Source of the DNA: Candidatus Macondimonas diazotrophica | Lineage (GTDB): Bacteria > Pseudomonadota > Gammaproteobacteria > UBA5335 | DNA: 36,523 nt | Assembly (NCBI RefSeq): GCF_004684205.1 | Contig: NZ_SRIO01000018.1 | Coordinates: forward strand, 1 to 36,523 | Reading direction: 5' to 3' | Shown: piece by piece, positions 1 through 7,431 of the stretch | Position numbering within the stretch: position 1 is the stretch's first letter | How the letters are laid out: the number at the start of each line of letters is the position of its first letter | Notes under the pieces: generated by a model | Databases searched by the model: none | The model's input: only the letters and a program-made list of their open reading frames with translations | What the model was told of the DNA's origin: nothing | Made by a program: the position numbers and the translations under genes

Positions 1-19
1 TGTTTATTGAGGGTGGTGA

Positions 20-238
20 ATGATGAACCTCTATCGATGGGGGTCCCGTGCCCTTGCTGAGTGGTTTGATGGTGATATCATTGTCATGGCGGAATCCATT
101 GAAGAAGCCAGACAGAAGGCCATGAATTCCGCAACACAATTGCTCTCTCCCCAGACCGCCAAACGCATGCGAGACGATGTATGCACTGAGCCGGATATTG
201 TTGGCTCCCATGTTATATTCATTAGAGGAGCTGACTAA
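20..238 (+). CDS. Small hypothetical protein (72 aa)
   Basis: I do not recognise this protein. It is a short soluble polypeptide with no signal peptide or membrane segment. The N-terminal half reads like small phage proteins with a beta strand followed by a helix (IIVMAESIEEARQKAM, about residues 20-35). A GAGGG ribosome site at 9-13 sits 6 bases ahead of the ATG at 20; a second ATG at 23 is also possible. Its TAA stop overlaps the ATG of the next gene (TAATG), so the two are probably translationally coupled. Confidence 0.65.
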   Translation: MMNLYRWGSRALAEWFDGDIIVMAESIEEARQKAMNSATQLLSPQTAKRMRDDVCTEPDIVGSHVIFIRGAD

Positions 239-804
239 TGCAGTGGCCAGAACCCATTTCTCTCATCATGCGCGAGGTACTCGAACGCATGAACGTCGAT
301 CCGAGCGATGTCAAATTGCTGGTGGAGAATAATTTCCTGACCCTGCCGGCAGAAATCCGGCAAAGGACCGACCCCGGCCCGTGGATGGAAGAGCCTGACG
401 TCATTGTCTGGAAAGATTGCGGTACTGGTTATCTTCTAGCGCTCTCGCGGGGTTTTTCGTTCGCTTTGAACGGATATGTCTGTCTTCCGAGAGGAAGCAT
501 TCTGGATGATCTCGACTATGACGAGATCGGCGAGAAGATTGAGTTCACAAGGCCTCTATCTTATTCGGCAGATTGTTTCCCGTTTGGCGGTGCCGCAGTC
601 GAGGATTCCACGGTTGTTGGTTTTCACTGCTCCGAAGGTTACGACTTCTGTCCGGCATATTACATGACCGAGGCCTATGCGGGAATGAGCGCTGAGTACA
701 GGCCTACGATTAGGCACTATCGGGATGTGGCGTATGTCGCCACTGAATGTCGCGCTCTCGCTTCCCAGATCAAGAACCTGACAACCAGATACGCCATCGG
801 GTAA
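238..804 (+). CDS. Hypothetical protein (188 aa)
   Basis: Unrecognised soluble protein, rich in aromatic and acidic residues, with no obvious catalytic motif. The start is fixed by the TAATG overlap with the upstream gene and by GAGGAG at about 225-230 as ribosome site. It is the last gene of the short rightward unit at the window's left edge; a hairpin terminator follows about 65 bases downstream. The gene could continue a longer operon that begins outside the window. Confidence 0.7.
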   Translation: MQWPEPISLIMREVLERMNVDPSDVKLLVENNFLTLPAEIRQRTDPGPWMEEPDVIVWKDCGTGYLLALSRGFSFALNGYVCLPRGSILDDLDYDEIGEKIEFTRPLSYSADCFPFGGAAVEDSTVVGFHCSEGYDFCPAYYMTEAYAGMSAEYRPTIRHYRDVAYVATECRALASQIKNLTTRYAIG

Positions 805-833
805 CCGGAAATATTTGGCCGCTATCTGGGCTA

Positions 834-894
834 AGGACAGGATAACAGGAAATATCTGTCCTATACACAAAGGCCGCGCTCATGGCGCGGCCTT
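834..894. terminator. Convergent terminator with an upstream hairpin
   Basis: A perfect GC-rich stem (GGCCGCGC at 872-879, GCGCGGCC at 885-892, 5-base loop) is extended by AA/TT on the outside, so it can work on both strands. It lies between the rightward gene ending at 804 and the leftward gene ending at 897, as expected for a shared convergent terminator, although the T-tract is short. A second weaker dyad (AGGACAG at 834-840, CTGTCCT at 856-862) lies just before it. Confidence 0.7.
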
Positions 895-896
895 CA

Positions 897-1169
897 CTAT
901 TTCAAGACGGATGGCGGAAGATCAAGACCTCGCCGGAGTGCGTTGATCTCGTCCAGTTCCCTTTTACATTCCTGCTCGACGTCGGTCGGCAATTCTGCGC
1001 CCGGACCCATGAGAAGCTCTGGATCGCAGCTCATGAGATATAGAGATTCCCGGTATTCGATAGTCGAGTAGAGCTGAGCGTAAGTCTCTGCAGACGGCCC
1101 TTCCGGCTCCGACGGCGCACACGCGCACAGGGTCGCTGCACACAAGACACTGGTGATATATTTCTTCAT
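897..1169 (-). CDS. Small predicted lipoprotein (90 aa)
   Basis: The N-terminus (MKKYITSVLCAATLCAC) is a lipoprotein signal peptide: basic start, hydrophobic core and the lipobox L14-C15-A16-C17, so Cys17 should be lipidated and the mature chain of about 74 residues should face the periplasm. The mature part is acidic and contains two more cysteines (about 49 and 68) that could form a disulfide. A very strong AAGGAGG ribosome site precedes the ATG. It lies downstream of a membrane coiled-coil gene but has its own upstream operator-like dyad, so it may be transcribed separately. The function is unknown; an outer-membrane lysis or superinfection-exclusion role is only a possibility. Confidence 0.75.
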   Translation of the reverse strand: MKKYITSVLCAATLCACAPSEPEGPSAETYAQLYSTIEYRESLYLMSCDPELLMGPGAELPTDVEQECKRELDEINALRRGLDLPPSVLK

Positions 1170-1188
1170 GACAAACCTCCTTTCTAAA

Positions 1189-1204
1189 GTCAGGTTATCC
1201 TAAC
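1189..1204 (-). promoter_or_regulatory. 16-bp operator-like dyad upstream of lipoprotein gene
   Basis: Read on the minus strand the site is GTTAGGATAACCTGAC, an imperfect dyad (GTYAGG-N4-CCTRAC). The same 16-mer, differing only in the central bases, occurs at 23925-23940 upstream of the exonuclease gene. It sits about 20 bases before the ribosome site of the lipoprotein gene and next to a TTGACA on the same strand, so it may be a repressor site overlapping a promoter. Binding is inferred only from the repeat and its position. Confidence 0.45.
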
Positions 1205-1213
1205 TCTGGTTTG

Positions 1214-1645
1214 TCAATTTTCCGTTTCCAGTATCGGTGAAGATGCGCCGAGTTGAAGCGCTTCAATGGACTTCGCCAGGTCTTCCCGACCCAGACGAGC
1301 CAGTTCCTCAACAGCACGCCGATGACGTGTTTCCCACGTCTTGCGCATGATCCGCTCCTGGGCAGCCTCGTCCTCTGCGGCTCGCCGGATGGCTCGTTCG
1401 GCGTCGAGCGCCTGTTCAAGCTCTTCGATGCGATCGAGGCACTCTGTCTCATTCTGCCGGATGCGATCAAATCGAGCCATCAGGTCGGTGTGGGCCGCTC
1501 CTGTCGCCTCGTCCAGGCGACTCTTGTCTTCCTGCCATTTCGGAGACAGGTTCTTGTAGGCCTGCCACAGGATCATGCCGGCGACACCCAGAAGCCCGAC
1601 CAGTCCGCCAATATTGCCGAGAGATTCGATATCAAGAGATTCCAT
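1214..1645 (-). CDS. Membrane-anchored coiled-coil protein (143 aa)
   Basis: I start this gene at the ATG at 1645-1643 because the upstream gene stops at 1647, one base away; the open frame extends further upstream but only by overlapping that gene. Residues about 10-28 form one hydrophobic helix (IGGLVGLLGVAGMILW). The rest is a long charged helix rich in E, R, A and Q, typical of a coiled coil. The short N-terminus is acidic and lysines follow the helix, which by the positive-inside rule suggests N-out/C-in. The role is unknown; its position before a lipoprotein gene recalls a spanin pair, but the predicted topology does not fit. Confidence 0.65.
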   Translation of the reverse strand: MESLDIESLGNIGGLVGLLGVAGMILWQAYKNLSPKWQEDKSRLDEATGAAHTDLMARFDRIRQNETECLDRIEELEQALDAERAIRRAAEDEAAQERIMRKTWETRHRRAVEELARLGREDLAKSIEALQLGASSPILETEN

Positions 1646-1646
1646 G

Positions 1647-1904
1647 TCAGTAATCCATAAAATAGGAGCCGGCCAGAATTGTCTCAACATGATCCCACTG
1701 GATCGGAAGGCCTTTTTTCTGTCTCGCGCCATTGAGACCTTCGTAGACATCGAATGAGACAAGCTCACCGTCTGTGGGGATCACCTTGGGCATTGTTTTC
1801 TTCAAGCTGTTGACCTGGTCTCGTTTGCAGAGAAATTCAGCGACAGGAATGCCGCGAACCTTCTGGACGATTCGGAATATCAGTCTGTCTCGTGGGGTGG
1901 GCAT
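1647..1904 (-). CDS. Hypothetical protein (85 aa)
   Basis: Unrecognised small, basic, soluble protein without membrane segments or cysteine clusters. It overlaps the end of the upstream leftward gene by 25 bases and is followed after one base by the ATG of the membrane coiled-coil gene, so all three appear to be one translationally coupled unit. Confidence 0.55.
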   Translation of the reverse strand: MPTPRDRLIFRIVQKVRGIPVAEFLCKRDQVNSLKKTMPKVIPTDGELVSFDVYEGLNGARQKKGLPIQWDHVETILAGSYFMDY

Positions 1905-2464
1905 TGGCGATTCGCGGAAAGGAGAATGAGGATCAGGGCTTCAGGTACTTCGAGAGGCGGGGGGAATCGGTCGTCGTGCTTCAGACCGTAGTCGGTCAGC
2001 GTGAAGATATAGGCCAGAATGTTCCGTTTCTCAGCGTCTTCGAGGTCCTCGAAGGAGAGTTCGTCATAGTATGTCTCGGATACCATGATACGTGCTGTAT
2101 CGATTACGTCGTCCAAGGTGTCGTAGGTTTCCTGATCGGTGTAGTTGAACTGGAAATCCTGCAGGATGTCTCGGCAAACTTGATTCCACACAGTCCCCGT
2201 ATCCGGAGTTATGTCATCTTGCACAAGAGCGCAAACTTCGGCGAAAGTGTCGAATGATTGGCTCAGGTAGAGGTATGCGTCTCCTGCAGAGAAGACCGCG
2301 AACTTGTGGTCTTCGTCCCGGATGATCAGACGACCACCGACACTCGCTGCTGCGAATTCCTCGTCGTCAGCGCTATATATTGTCCACCTGTTTCGGGAGG
2401 AAGATGAGAGTTCCACTCTGTTTTGCCTCTGTGCCAGAGAGGCCTCGCAACAAGAAATTGCCAC
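1880..2464 (-). CDS. Hypothetical acidic protein (up to 194 aa)
   Basis: Unrecognised protein, strongly acidic in its central and C-terminal parts and without membrane segments. The start is uncertain: the frame opens only a few codons upstream, the first usable start is a GTG at 2464, and no good ribosome site precedes it. The first 25 or so residues (serine- and cysteine-rich) are less protein-like than the rest. It begins just downstream of the primase-helicase terminator and probably uses a promoter in the 2470-2575 stretch, which holds three TTTCGAC repeats. Confidence 0.55.
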   Translation of the reverse strand: MAISCCEASLAQRQNRVELSSSSRNRWTIYSADDEEFAAASVGGRLIIRDEDHKFAVFSAGDAYLYLSQSFDTFAEVCALVQDDITPDTGTVWNQVCRDILQDFQFNYTDQETYDTLDDVIDTARIMVSETYYDELSFEDLEDAEKRNILAYIFTLTDYGLKHDDRFPPPLEVPEALILILLSANRQCPPHETD

Positions 2465-2510
2465 AGCGAAGGTAGGCTGTCCAATTCAGGATGGCTGAAA
2501 GGATTTTCGG

Positions 2511-2572
2511 TTTTCGACAAAAACAATAGAAATAGAGCGACTTTCGACGTGATTTTACTGTTTTCGACAAAA
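2511..2572. repeat. Three TTTCGAC repeats spaced by whole helical turns
   Basis: TTTTCGACAAAAA begins at 2511, CTTTCGACG at 2541 and TTTTCGACAAAA at 2561, giving spacings of 30 and 20 bases, so all three lie on the same face of the helix. The stretch is AT-rich and non-coding, between a leftward terminator and the start of the next leftward gene. This arrangement suits a multi-copy protein-binding site controlling that gene. No protein is identified. Confidence 0.4.
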
Positions 2573-2604
2573 TGAAAAGACCTGAGAGTTTCCTCTCAGG
2601 TCTT
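2573..2604 (-). terminator. Rho-independent terminator after primase-helicase gene
   Basis: Perfect 12-bp stem (AAGACCTGAGAG at 2577-2588, CTCTCAGGTCTT at 2593-2604) with a 4-base loop. On the minus strand it is followed by TTTTCATTTTG, a usable U-tract. It lies about 95 bases beyond the stop of the primase-helicase and closes the leftward operon that starts upstream. Confidence 0.85.
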
Positions 2605-2699
2605 CCGGCATCCTCATACGGGGCGCCACCCCGCGTGATCGCAGCTTGAAAGGAAAGTCGGGCCGGGCCGACCATTTCCAGACTATATGCGAAAACACA

Positions 2700-5600
2700 T
2701 CAGTTGTCAAGGACTTTCGGTGTCCGGCTGATGACATTGAGCCGGTACTCGTTGACCCTGTTTTGCCTCGGCTTGATCTCGACACGAACCTCGATCTCCT
2801 CTTCGTCGACATCGATACGAAACTGCCTGTTGGAGAGCATTTTCAGTTTTCTTCCAAGCTTGATTTTCAGTGTCTGCTCGTTGTTTGCCACAACAAAAGG
2901 AACCTGCTGTTCGGCAATGACGGCGAACAATCCTTCGGCTCCTGCGCCCTCTCCGCCGCCGATCTTGAGCCACTCGTCACCGAAAAGATCCCACCACAGA
3001 TAGATAAATTCGTCCATGGGACCGCTCTCGCTATCCGAGGAGAGCTTGAGCATGGATTCGTTTTCCATGAAACCGTCGACCCCGATGGATTCCATGATTC
3101 CGCCCATGACGGCGGCATAGTCCTCATACGAGGCCTTGGTCTTGGTCGATTTGGGGCACCCATCTGAAATCCACGCCTGGCAGAGAATGAGGCAGGCGTG
3201 GACGAGTCTGGTGCGGTTTCGGGCGACCCATTCAAGAAGATGTGTGTGCTTGAACCCCGTCCGGGCGGTGGGGTCTGATGTTTTCGGGTCGAGGTGAATG
3301 AGGAGCATGCGACGGATCATCTCAGATCGCATGTCGACATTGTTCCCGCAGACGATGAACTGGTTGCGGATCGGAAACTCGATGGAGCTGGACTGCCCAA
3401 GCCGGCGGTCTTTCCAGAACTGCGACGTGACGACGGATGCGAAGCTCTGGCTGTCAATGGTCCTGTCGACATTGTCGAGCCAGAAATAGCGAGCCCCTTC
3501 GGACAGAGACGCCGTGATCGTTTTCCGGAATTCCTCTTCACTGTCGGGAAGTGTCTGTGCCTGTGGCTCACGCCCGGAGGAGATGCGCAGAATGGCGTTG
3601 ATAAGAAGCGTTGCACCCGTACCTGGCAGAGGCTTGTCCACAAAGTAGATCGGCGTCGGGCCGTGGATCATTGGGCGAACAAAAGGCTGCAGAAGCATTG
3701 CGAGTGCGTGGCACCTCGATGATTCTCCTTCCGTGTTGTCGTCGAATGGGAAATCGACGAACACATTGTCCATGATGAAGTCGAGCGCCTCGAAGACTTC
3801 CTCGTCTGTCGGATTCACAGGGATGTCTGGGTAACTCCCGGCGTCGGGGTCGTCGAGATAGTACCCGCTTTCATTGTAACCCGGTTCCATGACGAGATCG
3901 CCGTCATCGGTATAGAAAGGCGTGGAGACGATTTCGTGGAGGATGGGAAGCCTGTTTCTGGCATTATCCGAGGCCAGCATGGTGCGGATCACGGCGTCAG
4001 GTGGAGCAGCTGTCTGATCTCCTTCCATTGTCAGGGTCTTCCAGTGACAGGAGTGCGCGACAGCATCCAGGAGATCGTTCGTTCCGACAGACCGTTTGGT
4101 CTTGCCTGACAGCATCGTCTTGAGCCGGACGATCTCGCCCTGGTCAGACCAGAACATCTGTGGGTTGTCCCGCTGCTTTCGAAGAAGCTTGGACCAGGCC
4201 AGCCGGACCTGCGTGTCGAAGCTGGTCTTGTCGATATAGATCACGCCCATTTCGGCGCGCTTCTCGTATTCTTCCGAAAGCTTGTCGGCTTCCTCCAATG
4301 CCAGCCTCTGTCGCGTTTCCTTGTAGTTCTTGTCCATGTCGGCACGGGAGAGACCGAGCCTCTTGGCCATGGTCTTCATAAGCTCGGATCGTTCCAGAGT
4401 GGAGTACCGTGTCTTGCATATGGCGGAGATGATTTCTTCGGCGTCCGCGATTTCCCCGGCCTTGAGCCCGTCTATCGCTCGCTTGATGTCCGTCTTTTCA
4501 AACAGAACAAGCGCTTTCTTCGCCTTCTCCTCGCATTCCTCGTCGTCTTCCGCGACGATGAAGACGTAGTTCTCGTCTGTCAGCACGGATTCCGGGAACC
4601 ACTCGTCATCGAGCATCTTGGCCAGAAAATCCAGCCTGTCGTGTTCCCGACAGGAGTCATGCCGGCAGGTAGCGATGAATCCACCTTGATCGGATTCAGA
4701 CCCGTTGATGACCATGAATGCTCGGTCTTCCGGATCTCCTGCATTCGAGTGATCTTCGTCGAAAGGACACTCGATCTCCATTCCCTGGTTTGAGGAACAG
4801 GAGCCTCGAACCTTGTCGGGGACATGGTCCCTGACAGCATCAAGGATTTCAAACCCGTCCGCGTAGATGGAGGCCCATTTCTTGAGGGACATTCCTTCGA
4901 TCTGACGGGAGGCGCCTGCCAGATGACTGCCAAGCTCCTTCAGGGCAGCAAGGCCTTTTCGGGTCGACTTGATTTCAGGAACGGAATTGAAGTCCAGAAG
5001 CTCGCCTGCCACGAGGATGATTGAAAAGGCCGAACCCTCTGCGTGTGACGGGAGATAGAACAGGCGGGAGGGGTCTGTACAGCTCTCATCCATGCGCTCG
5101 ATGCCGAGCATCTGGGCGAGTCCGCGCAGTTTGTCGGCGAAGCGTTCCAGGCGCCTCTTGTGGGGTTCGGACGGGAGGGAAAATGGGAAGTCTTCCGCGA
5201 GCGGGATGAACACTCTGAATTTCGGCAGCGGGTTGTGATAGAGGCGCCATGCCGGCTTGTCCGTGTGGACAAATTCAGGCTCCGGAAAGTCGCCCTCGAA
5301 GACGGACTTGTCGATGCCCTTCTTCTCTACCCAGTAAAGAACAAGCATCTCACGGGACGGAACGGCGTCGTCTTCGTCCAGATCGCAAAACTTGATGACC
5401 ACATCCTGTTCCGCGTCGGAATAATTGGCCAGGTGAGAGTGCGTCGTGTAGATCAGGCCGCAGACATTGTTGTCGAGAAGCGCGTCCTCGATGTCTTGCG
5501 GATTCTGCCCGTTGTCGACATCGATTCCGACCATGGACGCGTAGTGCATGGCCTTCTTGGATCGTTCCGAGCCGTGTCCGAGCACAATGCACGGCCCGTC

Positions 5601-5813
5601 CTTTGGCCCGACCTTGTGGTGCGACAGGGTCGATGCGAACAGATTTCCAAAAGTCGTCGTGCGGGGAATCCAGCGGTCACGCGACAGTCGGGCGCCGTTC
5701 GGAGAGTAAAGCATGGAGACTTCCCGGTCCCACACGCTTTTGTCGACGACGCCGACGATTTCGGCGTCGTTCAGTGTCTCGACTTCAATTTCTTCGTAAT
5801 TGGTGTCTGTCAC
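2700..5813 (-). CDS. Primase-helicase fusion protein (1037 aa)
   Basis: A large replication protein that probably makes primers and unwinds the fork. The N-terminal part (about 90-260) looks like an archaeo-eukaryotic-type primase/prim-pol: an acidic GIDVD (98-100 as DVD), THSH at 124-127, and a conserved DPSRLFYLP near 247-255. A zinc-binding-like segment follows (CPFDEDH at 349-355 and CRHDSC at 383-388). After a helical linker, the C-terminal part (about 680-880) resembles a phage or virulence-type AAA/SF3-like helicase: P-loop-like GTGAT near 731-735, hydrophobic-plus-acidic YFWLDNVD (777-783), sensor-like CGNN (822-825) and a RRMLLIHLD segment. The P-loop lacks the usual lysine (see findings). 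The GTG start at 5813 lies two bases beyond the upstream gene's TGA; the terminator is at 2573-2604. Confidence 0.85.
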   Translation of the reverse strand: MTDTNYEEIEVETLNDAEIVGVVDKSVWDREVSMLYSPNGARLSRDRWIPRTTTFGNLFASTLSHHKVGPKDGPCIVLGHGSERSKKAMHYASMVGIDVDNGQNPQDIEDALLDNNVCGLIYTTHSHLANYSDAEQDVVIKFCDLDEDDAVPSREMLVLYWVEKKGIDKSVFEGDFPEPEFVHTDKPAWRLYHNPLPKFRVFIPLAEDFPFSLPSEPHKRRLERFADKLRGLAQMLGIERMDESCTDPSRLFYLPSHAEGSAFSIILVAGELLDFNSVPEIKSTRKGLAALKELGSHLAGASRQIEGMSLKKWASIYADGFEILDAVRDHVPDKVRGSCSSNQGMEIECPFDEDHSNAGDPEDRAFMVINGSESDQGGFIATCRHDSCREHDRLDFLAKMLDDEWFPESVLTDENYVFIVAEDDEECEEKAKKALVLFEKTDIKRAIDGLKAGEIADAEEIISAICKTRYSTLERSELMKTMAKRLGLSRADMDKNYKETRQRLALEEADKLSEEYEKRAEMGVIYIDKTSFDTQVRLAWSKLLRKQRDNPQMFWSDQGEIVRLKTMLSGKTKRSVGTNDLLDAVAHSCHWKTLTMEGDQTAAPPDAVIRTMLASDNARNRLPILHEIVSTPFYTDDGDLVMEPGYNESGYYLDDPDAGSYPDIPVNPTDEEVFEALDFIMDNVFVDFPFDDNTEGESSRCHALAMLLQPFVRPMIHGPTPIYFVDKPLPGTGATLLINAILRISSGREPQAQTLPDSEEEFRKTITASLSEGARYFWLDNVDRTIDSQSFASVVTSQFWKDRRLGQSSSIEFPIRNQFIVCGNNVDMRSEMIRRMLLIHLDPKTSDPTARTGFKHTHLLEWVARNRTRLVHACLILCQAWISDGCPKSTKTKASYEDYAAVMGGIMESIGVDGFMENESMLKLSSDSESGPMDEFIYLWWDLFGDEWLKIGGGEGAGAEGLFAVIAEQQVPFVVANNEQTLKIKLGRKLKMLSNRQFRIDVDEEEIEVRVEIKPRQNRVNEYRLNVISRTPKVLDN

Positions 5814-5815
5814 TT

Positions 5816-6079
5816 TCAGCCAGTGCAGAATACATAGTCAGCGCGCTCCCTGCGTTCGACGATGTATCCGGTGATATCGGCCTCTGCTGAGGTATCGACC
5901 AGCCTGATCATGATCCTTTCACGGTTTCCATAACCGTTGCAGTCGCCGATATAAATCGCGCTGCCTCGTCTGGAATCTGAGATGTGAAGGTCTATGTCCG
6001 AGAGGACACGACTTGATGTGAAGCTGGCCTGGTAGCTCATTTGAGCGGCCAAGAGGATTGTAGCGAGTGGGGCTAGCAT
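5816..6079 (-). CDS. Small predicted exported protein (87 aa)
   Basis: The N-terminus (MLAPLATILLAAQMSYQA) is hydrophobic and could be a short signal peptide cleaved after an alanine; the remaining 70 residues are polar with two cysteines (about 47 and 85). I do not recognise a family. The start has a strong AAAGGAG ribosome site and lies downstream of a good sigma70-like promoter (6101-6128). Its TGA stop is two bases before the GTG of the primase-helicase, so this small gene leads the replication operon and is likely translationally coupled to it. Confidence 0.65.
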   Translation of the reverse strand: MLAPLATILLAAQMSYQASFTSSRVLSDIDLHISDSRRGSAIYIGDCNGYGNRERIMIRLVDTSAEADITGYIVERRERADYVFCTG

Positions 6080-6100
6080 GATGATCTCCTTTCTGGTTTC

Positions 6101-6128
6101 ATGCTAGGAGAAAACTTCAGTTTGTCAA
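6101..6128 (-). promoter_or_regulatory. Sigma70-like promoter for the primase-helicase operon
   Basis: On the minus strand TTGACA (complement of 6123-6128) is followed after 16 bases by TAGCAT (complement of 6101-6106), then the AAAGGAG ribosome site and ATG at 6079. The -35 box overlaps the stop codon of the upstream gene, so it would give the small exported protein and the primase-helicase their own transcript. Confidence 0.6.
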
Positions 6129-6553
6129 CTTTTTTCCATCAATCTGGACAGTTTCTGGGAAGGCGTCAGACCTTCTATCTCTGAGGTCCAGTCGTCTGGG
6201 AAATCCGCGATGTCCTTCGAGACGATCCCGAACTCCTTGGACTGTCGCCACCGGTCGGCCTGTGCCTTCCAATAGAGGACAGATTTTCGGATATCTTCCG
6301 GAACCCGGTCGTCTTCGATGATCTCGGCGATCATGCCTAAGGCTTTCTTCTGGCAGACGCTTTGTGTCTCGACGTAGCGGAATTGGTCGTACACACCGCG
6401 CAGGAACGATACGATCAGCGCGAGCCTCAGCCTCTCCTGACCCTTGATCGACGCATTGGACAGGGTCAGGTAGGCCTGTTTGAGCATGGACTCCGGCGTT
6501 CGCTCAAACCGCTTCAGGCCAAAGGACCGGGTCTTTTTTGTTGGGGTCTCCAT
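6125..6553 (-). CDS. Hypothetical helical protein (142 aa)
   Basis: Unrecognised, basic and predicted mostly helical, with no membrane segment. The first 15 residues are lysine/arginine-rich. It starts 9 bases after the HslV-like gene stops, so the two are probably co-transcribed; its own ribosome site is weak. Nothing in the sequence shows a specific function. Confidence 0.6.
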   Translation of the reverse strand: METPTKKTRSFGLKRFERTPESMLKQAYLTLSNASIKGQERLRLALIVSFLRGVYDQFRYVETQSVCQKKALGMIAEIIEDDRVPEDIRKSVLYWKAQADRWRQSKEFGIVSKDIADFPDDWTSEIEGLTPSQKLSRLMEKS

Positions 6554-6561
6554 AGTAAGGA

Positions 6562-7056
6562 TTACCCAGCTATGGGGAAGTATTCCGGATCATCCGAGGC
6601 CTGGTGCAGGGAGATGGCGGCGATCCTTGCTCCTGTGTAAATGTCGTGTTTCGCGGCCATTTGGATAGCCGTGATCGCATCTGATCCTGCAGCCATTGCG
6701 CCCAGAGCGAAGGAGGAACCGGACCCGGAGGCCCAGTATTCTACATTGGAGGGATAGAAATGGGGAAGGTGAACATTGCTGGAATGCCACGCAACACCGT
6801 TCTGGTCGATCCATAGGAACTCGGACATATAGGTATCGTCCGGATCGATTTTTGCCATGATTGGAATTTCGTCTTCCGGCATCCCCCGAGAGATCCACTC
6901 AAAATACTGGAATACCTGCCAAGGACAACCTGTCCCGCCGAAGAGCATTTCGTCAACACGACGAACCTTGAGCACAGTTCTCGCGCCTGTTTGATTCTCA
7001 CCTGTAACCTGCATGTCGCAAGCGAGAACACCGTCGCGATAAGCGAGTGTGGACAT
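6562..7056 (-). CDS. HslV/proteasome-like N-terminal nucleophile hydrolase (164 aa)
   Basis: The chain has the layout of a short proteasome-beta/HslV-type protease subunit. MSTLAYRDGVLACD at the start matches the phage version of the HslV N-terminus, with a conserved aspartate at 14 and a lysine at 30 in the places of the catalytic helper residues. A GSGS followed by ALGAMAAG near residues 112-122 is the family's typical glycine-rich turn and helix. These proteins expose their N-terminal Thr (or Ser) after Met removal and cleave peptides in ring assemblies, with an ATPase partner for HslV. Here residue 2 is Ser rather than Thr. No HslU-like ATPase gene is in the window. Its function in phages is not established. 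Confidence 0.75.
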   Translation of the reverse strand: MSTLAYRDGVLACDMQVTGENQTGARTVLKVRRVDEMLFGGTGCPWQVFQYFEWISRGMPEDEIPIMAKIDPDDTYMSEFLWIDQNGVAWHSSNVHLPHFYPSNVEYWASGSGSSFALGAMAAGSDAITAIQMAAKHDIYTGARIAAISLHQASDDPEYFPIAG

Positions 7057-7062
7057 AGGGAC

Positions 7063-7332
7063 TCAGTTTTTCCGGAAGAAAGAGGCGGCAACGCCGACTA
7101 CGAAGGCGAGGACGACCCACGCCAAGAGGAGGATGACGAAGCCAAGACAAAGCGCCGGAAAGATATAAATCGGGAGAAAAACGAGCCACCACGGGATGCT
7201 TGTGAAGCCGAACAGGTTCGCCGCGAACATGATGAGTGTGAGGCCGACAAGGAAGAGACCGGCGCTTCCGGTCTTCTGCACAATAACGGTTGGGTTCGGC
7301 GCAGATGAAGCGTTCAGTCGGGACAGGTTCAT
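7063..7332 (-). CDS. Small integral membrane protein (89 aa)
   Basis: After a polar N-terminus of about 22 residues come hydrophobic stretches at about 24-44 (GLFLVGLTLIMFAANLF) and 47-82 (WWLVFLPIYIFPALCLGFVILLLAWVVLAFVVG), enough for two or three membrane passes. It ends with a short basic tail. A good GAAAGGAG site lies about 14 bases before the ATG. Size and topology would allow a holin, but no endolysin is adjacent and many phage inner-membrane proteins look like this, so I leave the function open. It stops 6 bases before the HslV-like gene begins. Confidence 0.65.
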   Translation of the reverse strand: MNLSRLNASSAPNPTVIVQKTGSAGLFLVGLTLIMFAANLFGFTSIPWWLVFLPIYIFPALCLGFVILLLAWVVLAFVVGVAASFFRKN

Positions 7333-7359
7333 CTTACATTGGCTCTCCTTTCAAGGGAT

Positions 7360-7400
7360 TTCGGGCTCTGTGACAGGTTGAACCTACCTCAGAGCCCGAA
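7360..7400. repeat. 41-bp concentric palindrome beside the recombinase gene
   Basis: Outer arms TTCGGGCTCTG (7360-7370) and CAGAGCCCGAA (7390-7400) are perfect complements. Inside, AGGTT-G-AACCT (7375-7385) is a second dyad with the same centre, base 7380. The element lies 31 bases beyond the stop of the tyrosine recombinase gene. It has no T-tract on either side, so it is not a typical terminator. It could be the recombination core, a regulator's operator or an RNA hairpin; the first two are favoured by its position and inner symmetry. Confidence 0.6.
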
Positions 7401-7431
7401 CAAAGGCAAATTCGTGTTGGCCGAAACCGTC

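Noticed and set aside
897-1645. Membrane coiled-coil protein followed by lipoprotein as an i-spanin/o-spanin lysis pair
   Set aside because: The order and types fit, but the charge pattern around the membrane helix suggests N-out/C-in, the opposite of an Rz-type spanin. The lipoprotein also appears to have its own regulatory region, and no endolysin lies nearby.
1253-1660. 135-codon plus-strand open frame
   Set aside because: It mirrors the membrane coiled-coil gene on the other strand, has no ribosome site and its translation shows no protein-like pattern.
7063-7332. Membrane protein as a holin
   Set aside because: Size and helices fit, but there is no endolysin neighbour and no dual-start pattern, so the label would be a guess.
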